Positions 4,793 through 8,869 of a stretch of DNA of 8,869 nt are shown here, in pieces. Location of the stretch: the NCBI GenBank assembly GCA_021812905.1, contig JAKAMM010000054.1, positions 1 through 8,869 on the forward strand, given 5' to 3'. The stretch is from Chloroflexota bacterium (lineage in GTDB: Bacteria > Chloroflexota > Anaerolineae > Anaerolineales > Villigracilaceae). Position 1 is the stretch's first letter, and each line of letters opens with the position of its first letter. A program made the translations under genes and the position numbers. The notes beneath the pieces were generated by a model. The model had not been told where the DNA came from, made no database searches, and saw only the letters and a list, made by a program, of their open reading frames with translations.

Positions 4793-7636
4793 ATGCGCGG
4801 ACTCAAATTGTCGGTCAAGTTGCCGTTACTGTTTTTGCTGACAACGGCGTTGGCCGCCATCGCCGCTGTCTGGCTGGCAGTTTCCGTTGGCGGCGACATT
4901 CTGAAGGCGCAAGCGCTGGCAGCCAACACCAACAGCGTTCAGGCGTATGCCAGTGCCATCAGTCTCTATCTGGACAATGCGCGCTCGGAACTGGAGACCA
5001 CGTCCGACCTGCCGGCAATCACGGACTTTAGTTCAGCCCAGTCGGTTGACCCGGCATTGCACGGACTGCCGACTAGCATGGACGCGCCCAAGCGCAACGT
5101 CGCCGCGCTGATCATGGAACATTCAAATATCTTTGAGTACGTTATGCTCCTGCGAGCCGACGGTTCCGCCTATCTGCTCGAGCCGTACGATTTGCAGGTC
5201 AAATTGTCGCGTCCCGACCTGGCTTTCACCACCTGGTATAAAGAGGTGATGAGTACCGGCAAAACGGTCGTGAGCGATCTGCATATCTCCACCGCCACCC
5301 AGCGACCGACAGTCGTGATCGCCACACCTGTGTTTGGCCCTTCGACCGGCTCAGGGCAGGCTGGGCAGATCATCGGGGTGTGGGCGGGTGGGCTCAAACT
5401 GGATCAACTTTCCCAAGTCGGCCGCGGCGGGCTTGCGAGCGGAACGTCCCAGCGCTACGGCTACGTTACCGATGGGCGTGGACTGGTCATCGGCCATCAA
5501 GCCTCGTCGAAGTACGTACAAGATCAGACCGACTTTAGTTTGGTGCCGCCGGTGCGCGCCGCGCTGGCCGGGCAGCAAGGCGAGGATCAATTCGTTGACC
5601 CGATTGACGGCGCGGAGAAACTGGCCGCGTATATGCCTCTGCCCGGCACAAAGTGGGCAGTCGTGTACGAAGTGCCCACGCAGGTTGCCTTTGCGCCGAT
5701 CCTTGATCTGGCGCGCGCCATGGGGCTGGTCGTCGTAGGAGCAGCTGTTCTGATCATCCTAGCCAGCGTGGTAATCTCACGTCAGATCACCATGCCGCTC
5801 GGGCAACTTGCCACCACAGCAAAAGCCATTGGCGCTGGCGATTTGACGCGGCGCAGCGAGGTGCGGACGGGAGACGAGCTAGGTACGTTAGCCGACGAAT
5901 TCAACCGGATGGCAGGCGCACTCCAGGCGCGGCAGGAGGAGACCGAGCAGGCGGCGGAGTCGCTGCGCGAGTCGGAGCAACGGATGCGGACGTTGCTGGA
6001 AAGCGTGCCCGTCGGCATTTCGATCAGCACGCCGGAAGGAAACGTCCCTGAGGTCAATCCCACTTTGTGGAAGTTGTTTGGCTATTCTTCGAGGGAGGAG
6101 TTCATCCAGGTACCTGCGGCGGCTCTCTATGCCGACCCCGAAGACAGACAGCGCGTCGTCGTGCTGCTTGAGAAGGGTCTGGCCAGAAATATCGAGATGC
6201 AATTCAGACGCAAGGATGGGACGGTCTTCTGGGGGACTTTTACTTCGAATGTCTTGAAAACGGCAAAAGGCGGAACCCAGTTCATCAACGCTTTACAGGA
6301 CATCACCGAGCGCAGGCGAGTTGAGGAAATTACCAAACTTGAAGAAGCCCGGCTAAGAAGTGTGTTGAAAATCTCACAGCATTCATCTACTTCGATGCGG
6401 GAATTGTTGGACATTGCGTTGGATGAAGCCATTGCCCTATCGGGGAGTAAACTTGGCTATCTTTACTACTATAATGAAGATACAAGGGAGTTCACGTTAC
6501 ATGCGTGGTCAAGGGATGTTATGAAAGAGTGTACAATCCAGGAGCCACAGACCATTTATCAACTTGAGAAGACCGGCATATGGGGCGAAGCGGTCAGACA
6601 ACGTAAAGCTATTGTCGTAAACGATTTCAGTGCACCGCATCCTTTGAAGAAAGGTTATCCCGATGGGCATGCAAACCTATTTCGATATTTTACAATTCCC
6701 GTGTTCAGCGAAAGCAGGATAGTAACAGTTGTCGGTATTGCCAATAAGCCAACCGACTACACTGAGGCAGATGTAAATCAACTAACGTTCATGATGGATT
6801 CTGTTTGGAAGATCATCGAACGTAAGCAAGCAGAAGATGAAATCCGACGATTGAACGAAGAACTGGAAGGACGCGTGATCGAACGCACGTCCCAACTGGA
6901 AGCCGCCAATAAGGAACTCGAAGCCTTTTCCTACACGGTCTCGCACGACCTGCGCGCACCGCTGCGCGCGATTGACGGCTTTTCGCGCGTCTTGTTGGAG
7001 AAATACATAACACAGCTTTCGCCGGATGCCCAGCGATACCAGCGCATGGTGCGTGACAACACGCAGCAGATGGGCCGCCTGATAGACGACTTGCTCGTGT
7101 TCTCGCGTTTGAGCCGACAGCCGCTAAAAATCCAACTTGTGGCGCCGGTCGACTTGGTGCGGCAGGCGCTTCAAGGTTTGCAACCGGAGCAGGAAGAGCG
7201 ACAGATTGAAATCACAATGGGTGATTTGCCGCCCTGCCAGGCCGACCCGGCACTGCTCAAGCAAGTCTGGATCAACCTGATTGCCAATGCGCTCAAGTAC
7301 ACCCGGAAGCGCGAAGTGGCGCGCATTGAAATTGGCACAATCTCCATTTCAGATTTCAAATTCCAGGTCGCAGATTCGATTCCCGACCAGCTTAAATCTG
7401 AAATCCAAGATCTAAAATCCGAAATCTATTTCGTGCGCGACAACGGCGTGGGCTTTGATATGCAATACGCGGACAAACTCTTCGGCGTCTTTCAGCGGCT
7501 ACACCGCGCCGAGGACTACGAGGGCACCGGCGTTGGGCTGGCCATCGTCCAGCGCATCATCCGCCGCCACGGCGGATATGCTTGGGCCGAGGCCGAAGTT
7601 GAGAAAGGAGCGACGTTCTATTTCACCTTGCCGTAA
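4793..7636 (+). CDS. Multidomain sensor histidine kinase HK2 (dCache-HAMP-PAS-GAF-HisKA-HATPase_c)
   Basis: This sensor kinase has 947 residues. Order of parts: membrane helix (about 9-33), extracytoplasmic double-Cache-like sensor (35-305), second helix (308-328), HAMP (about 330-380), PAS with PAC (391-512, ending DITERR), GAF (534-680), a coiled linker ending AANKELE, the H box with His718, the N box with Asn832, G1 DNGVGFDM from Asp883, and G2 GTGVGLAIV from Gly911. All catalytic boxes are intact. The Cache domain should sense a small external ligand, perhaps delivered by the adjacent lipoprotein. The GAF and PAS may add cytosolic input. Oddities: PSTGSGQA from a short repeat (183-190); about 30 residues of repeat-derived sequence (849-878) between the N and G1 boxes; and a GAF coding segment near 42-43% GC beside flanks near 57-63% (hand counts of sampled lines). 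The likely partner is RR2, 67 bases downstream. Confidence 0.95.
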   Translation: MRGLKLSVKLPLLFLLTTALAAIAAVWLAVSVGGDILKAQALAANTNSVQAYASAISLYLDNARSELETTSDLPAITDFSSAQSVDPALHGLPTSMDAPKRNVAALIMEHSNIFEYVMLLRADGSAYLLEPYDLQVKLSRPDLAFTTWYKEVMSTGKTVVSDLHISTATQRPTVVIATPVFGPSTGSGQAGQIIGVWAGGLKLDQLSQVGRGGLASGTSQRYGYVTDGRGLVIGHQASSKYVQDQTDFSLVPPVRAALAGQQGEDQFVDPIDGAEKLAAYMPLPGTKWAVVYEVPTQVAFAPILDLARAMGLVVVGAAVLIILASVVISRQITMPLGQLATTAKAIGAGDLTRRSEVRTGDELGTLADEFNRMAGALQARQEETEQAAESLRESEQRMRTLLESVPVGISISTPEGNVPEVNPTLWKLFGYSSREEFIQVPAAALYADPEDRQRVVVLLEKGLARNIEMQFRRKDGTVFWGTFTSNVLKTAKGGTQFINALQDITERRRVEEITKLEEARLRSVLKISQHSSTSMRELLDIALDEAIALSGSKLGYLYYYNEDTREFTLHAWSRDVMKECTIQEPQTIYQLEKTGIWGEAVRQRKAIVVNDFSAPHPLKKGYPDGHANLFRYFTIPVFSESRIVTVVGIANKPTDYTEADVNQLTFMMDSVWKIIERKQAEDEIRRLNEELEGRVIERTSQLEAANKELEAFSYTVSHDLRAPLRAIDGFSRVLLEKYITQLSPDAQRYQRMVRDNTQQMGRLIDDLLVFSRLSRQPLKIQLVAPVDLVRQALQGLQPEQEERQIEITMGDLPPCQADPALLKQVWINLIANALKYTRKREVARIEIGTISISDFKFQVADSIPDQLKSEIQDLKSEIYFVRDNGVGFDMQYADKLFGVFQRLHRAEDYEGTGVGLAIVQRIIRRHGGYAWAEAEVEKGATFYFTLP
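5339..5362 (+). repeat. Short dispersed-type repeat translated in frame as PSTGSGQA
   Basis: CCTTCGACCGGCTCAGG and its continuation make eight codons in the Cache domain of HK2. The reverse strand reads ACPEPVEG. This TTCGAC-GGCTCAGG form belongs to a partly palindromic element that I recognise as scattered through many environmental bacterial genomes, within and between genes. It splits the usual strand-loop-strand region before [16 protein letters not shown] is duplicated around GCT at 5354-5368. Confidence 0.6.
7337..7427 (+). repeat. AT-rich foldback repeat translated in frame inside the HK2 ATPase domain
   Basis: An 11-bp perfect inverted repeat (ATTTCAGATTT at 7346-7356, AAATCTGAAAT at 7394-7404) encloses a shorter one (GGTCG at 7366-7370, CGACC at 7384-7388). 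The 13-base AAATCTGAAATCC at 7394-7406 recurs with two changes 21 bases later at 7415-7427, giving [14 protein letters not shown]. The insert is rich in GATTT/AAATC words that are rare elsewhere in the gene. HK1 has only about 10 residues at the same place, so HK2 is some 21 residues longer here. Confidence 0.75.
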
Positions 7637-7703
7637 CAGTCACCTGACAAATGCCCAGCCACTTATTTACCGGAAGAGATATAGAAAAAAGGAGAGAACC
7701 GCA

Positions 7704-8147
7704 ATGAACGACAAACCCGTAGAAATCCTGCTGGTCGAGGACAACCCTAACGATGTGGAACTGACTTTGCTCGCGTTGCAGGAAAACAACCTCACCAATC
7801 CAGTCCACGTGGTACGCGATGGCGCCGAAGCGCTGGAATTTATTTTTGCGGCTGGCGCGTATGCGGATCGCGAAATCAACAACGTTCCCAAAGTGATCCT
7901 GCTCGACCTGAAATTGCCCAAAGTGGACGGGCTGGAGGTGCTGAGGCAAATCAAAGCCGATCCGCGCACGCGGGCGATCCCAGTGGTGGTGCTCACCTCG
8001 TCGCGCGAGGAGCGTGACATTGTCGAGAGTTACCGGCTGGGTGTCAACAGTTACATCACCAAGCCGGTGGACTTTGAGCAGTTCACTGAGTCTGTCCGCC
8101 AACTAGGCATGTACTGGTTGCTGCTCAACCAGCCGCCGGTGATTTGA
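7704..8147 (+). CDS. CheY-like single-domain response regulator RR2 (Rcp1-type)
   Basis: This second lone receiver has 147 residues, the same length as RR1, and aligns to it without gaps. Glu12-Asp13, phosphoacceptor Asp68 (ILLDLKLP), Thr98 and Lys120 (ITKPVDF) are all present, and it ends with the same NQPPVI. The frame stays open upstream into HK2, but the ATG at 7704 matches the RR1 start ([17 protein letters not shown]) and has GGAG at 7691-7694. It follows HK2 by 67 bases and is its probable phosphate acceptor. The next gene encodes a PAS protein, so RR2 might pass the signal onward by protein contact. The N-terminal half has many silent and some amino-acid differences from RR1, while 7896-7993 is almost the same at DNA level. 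Confidence 0.95.
   Translation: MNDKPVEILLVEDNPNDVELTLLALQENNLTNPVHVVRDGAEALEFIFAAGAYADREINNVPKVILLDLKLPKVDGLEVLRQIKADPRTRAIPVVVLTSSREERDIVESYRLGVNSYITKPVDFEQFTESVRQLGMYWLLLNQPPVI
7896..7993 (+). repeat. Near-identical tract shared with RR1 (copy 2)
   Basis: This is the partner of 3267-3364, with one mismatch (7961) in 98 bases. It covers the phosphoacceptor strand through to the strand ending VVVL. Confidence 0.85.
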
Positions 8148-8197
8148 AATGTCAGGCTGCTGAGCTTATCACAAAAAAAGAAAGGAAGGTAAAAAAG

Positions 8198-8869
8198 ATG
8201 GCCGCTAAGACCAACCAAGAAAATCCGGGGGCGAAGCGCCCCAAGGGCGATGATCAGGCCTCCCAGTACGCGCGGAGTCTGATCGAAGCGAGTCTTGACC
8301 CGCTGGTCACGATCAGCCCGGAAGGCAAGATCACCGATGTCAACGAAGGCAGCATCAAGGTAACGGGGGTCGCCCGTGAGAAGCTGATCGGCACTGACTT
8401 CTCCAATTACTTCACCGAGCCGGAGAAGGCGCGCGAAGGCTACCAGCAGGTCTTCGCCAAGGGCTTCGTCACCGACTACCCGCTCACCATTCGCCACAAG
8501 GATGGACGGTTGACAGACGTGTTATACAACGCCTCGCTGTACAAGGACGTAGCCGGAAAAGTTCTCGGTGTGTTCGCGGCAGCCCGCGACGTGACGGCGC
8601 AGAAGCAGGCCTCCCAGTACGCGCGGAGTTTGATCGAAGCCAGCCTCGACCCGCTGGTCACGATTAGCCCGGAAGGCAAGATCACCGACGTCAACGAGGG
8701 CAGCATCAAGGTAACGGGGATCGCCCGTGAGAAGCTGATCGGCACCGACTTCTCCAATTACTTCACCGAGCCGGAGAAGGCGCGCACAGGTTACCTGGAG
8801 GTGTTCGAAAAAGGTTTCGTCACCGACTACCCGCTCACCATTCGCCACAAGGACGGCAAGCTGACCGAC
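8198..8869 (+). CDS. Tandem PAS-domain signalling protein, N-terminal part (cut by window edge)
   Basis: There are 224 codons open to the right edge. The start ATG at 8198 is preceded by AAGGAAGG (8182-8189). A short charged, polar N-terminus (residues 1-19) with no signal or membrane segment points to a cytosolic protein. Residues 20-136 form a PAS/PAC unit: SLIEASLDPLVTISPEGKIT, then TDVN, a central EKLIGTDFSNYF, IRHKDGRLTDV and a closing AAARDVTAQ. A second, almost identical unit begins at residue 137 and runs out of the window. Such proteins commonly continue with more PAS units and end in a histidine kinase or other output domain, which cannot be seen here. It lies 50 bases after RR2 on the same strand with no terminator between, so it probably belongs to the same transcription unit. 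Confidence 0.9.
   Translation, partial: MAAKTNQENPGAKRPKGDDQASQYARSLIEASLDPLVTISPEGKITDVNEGSIKVTGVAREKLIGTDFSNYFTEPEKAREGYQQVFAKGFVTDYPLTIRHKDGRLTDVLYNASLYKDVAGKVLGVFAAARDVTAQKQASQYARSLIEASLDPLVTISPEGKITDVNEGSIKVTGIAREKLIGTDFSNYFTEPEKARTGYLEVFEKGFVTDYPLTIRHKDGKLTD
8255..8869 (+). repeat. 351-base tandem repeat, one PAS domain per unit
   Basis: Unit 1 is 8255-8605 and unit 2 starts at 8606, a period of 351 bases or 117 codons. Over the 264 bases of unit 2 in the window I count 25 differences by hand (about 90% identity) and 6 residue changes in 88. The changes cluster in the EGYQQVFAK/TGYLEVFEK helix. This indicates a recent internal duplication or ongoing homogenisation. Confidence 0.9.

Noticed and set aside
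7346..7427. CRISPR-like repeats
   Set aside because: The repeated words are short, lie in a coding frame and have no regular unique spacers.
7455..7703. N-terminal extension of RR2 into HK2
   Set aside because: The open frame upstream overlaps the conserved ATPase coding region of HK2 in another frame. RR1 starts at the position equivalent to 7704, which also has a ribosome-binding site.

Overview
This window looks like part of a bacterial chromosome rich in signal transduction, most likely from a Chloroflexota lineage of the Anaerolineae type. That placement is an inference. It rests on the moderately high GC content, the Cph1-type histidine kinase cores paired with Rcp1-type CheY-like regulators, the multi-PAS and 7TM sensory proteins, and short dispersed repeats that are translated in frame inside genes. 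No rRNA, tRNA, transposase, CRISPR array or phage gene was seen.

Layout. At the left edge, on the minus strand, lies the N-terminal 190 codons of a glutamate formimidoyltransferase (1-570), which belongs to one-carbon/histidine metabolism and is unrelated to the rest. A 472-base divergent intergenic region follows. It holds a promoter candidate for each side and a hairpin-rich, GC-rich block (about 645-825) that resembles a dispersed repeat. From 1043 to the right edge everything is on the plus strand: a membrane histidine kinase with a DUF4118-like domain (1043-2227), a stand-alone seven-helix membrane protein (2247-3017), a CheY-like regulator (3075-3518), the remains of two further receiver domains (3520-3770), a lipoprotein substrate-binding protein of the NMT1/THI5-like class (3767-4783), a large Cache-HAMP-PAS-GAF histidine kinase (4793-7636), a second CheY-like regulator (7704-8147), and the start of a protein made of near-identical tandem PAS domains (8198 to the window end).

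How they fit together. The array reads as two related kinase-regulator cassettes: HK1-7TM-RR1 and SBP-HK2-RR2. The kinase catalytic cores are clear paralogues. The two regulators are both 147 residues and share a 98-base stretch with one mismatch, inside otherwise diverged genes. The decayed receivers between the cassettes suggest repeated duplication and deletion. The substrate-binding lipoprotein has no permease or ATPase beside it, and its stop codon overlaps the ribosome-binding site of HK2. It may therefore present a ligand to the extracytoplasmic Cache domain of HK2 rather than feed a transporter.

The most unusual sequence-level signals are in HK2. An AT-rich foldback repeat is translated as a roughly 30-residue insert between the N box and G1 box of its ATPase domain. 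A short repeat encoding PSTGSGQA sits in its Cache domain. Its GAF domain has clearly lower GC than its flanks. No entirely new system is demonstrated. The best candidates for something undescribed are the SBP-Cache kinase pairing and the in-frame repeats within a kinase.
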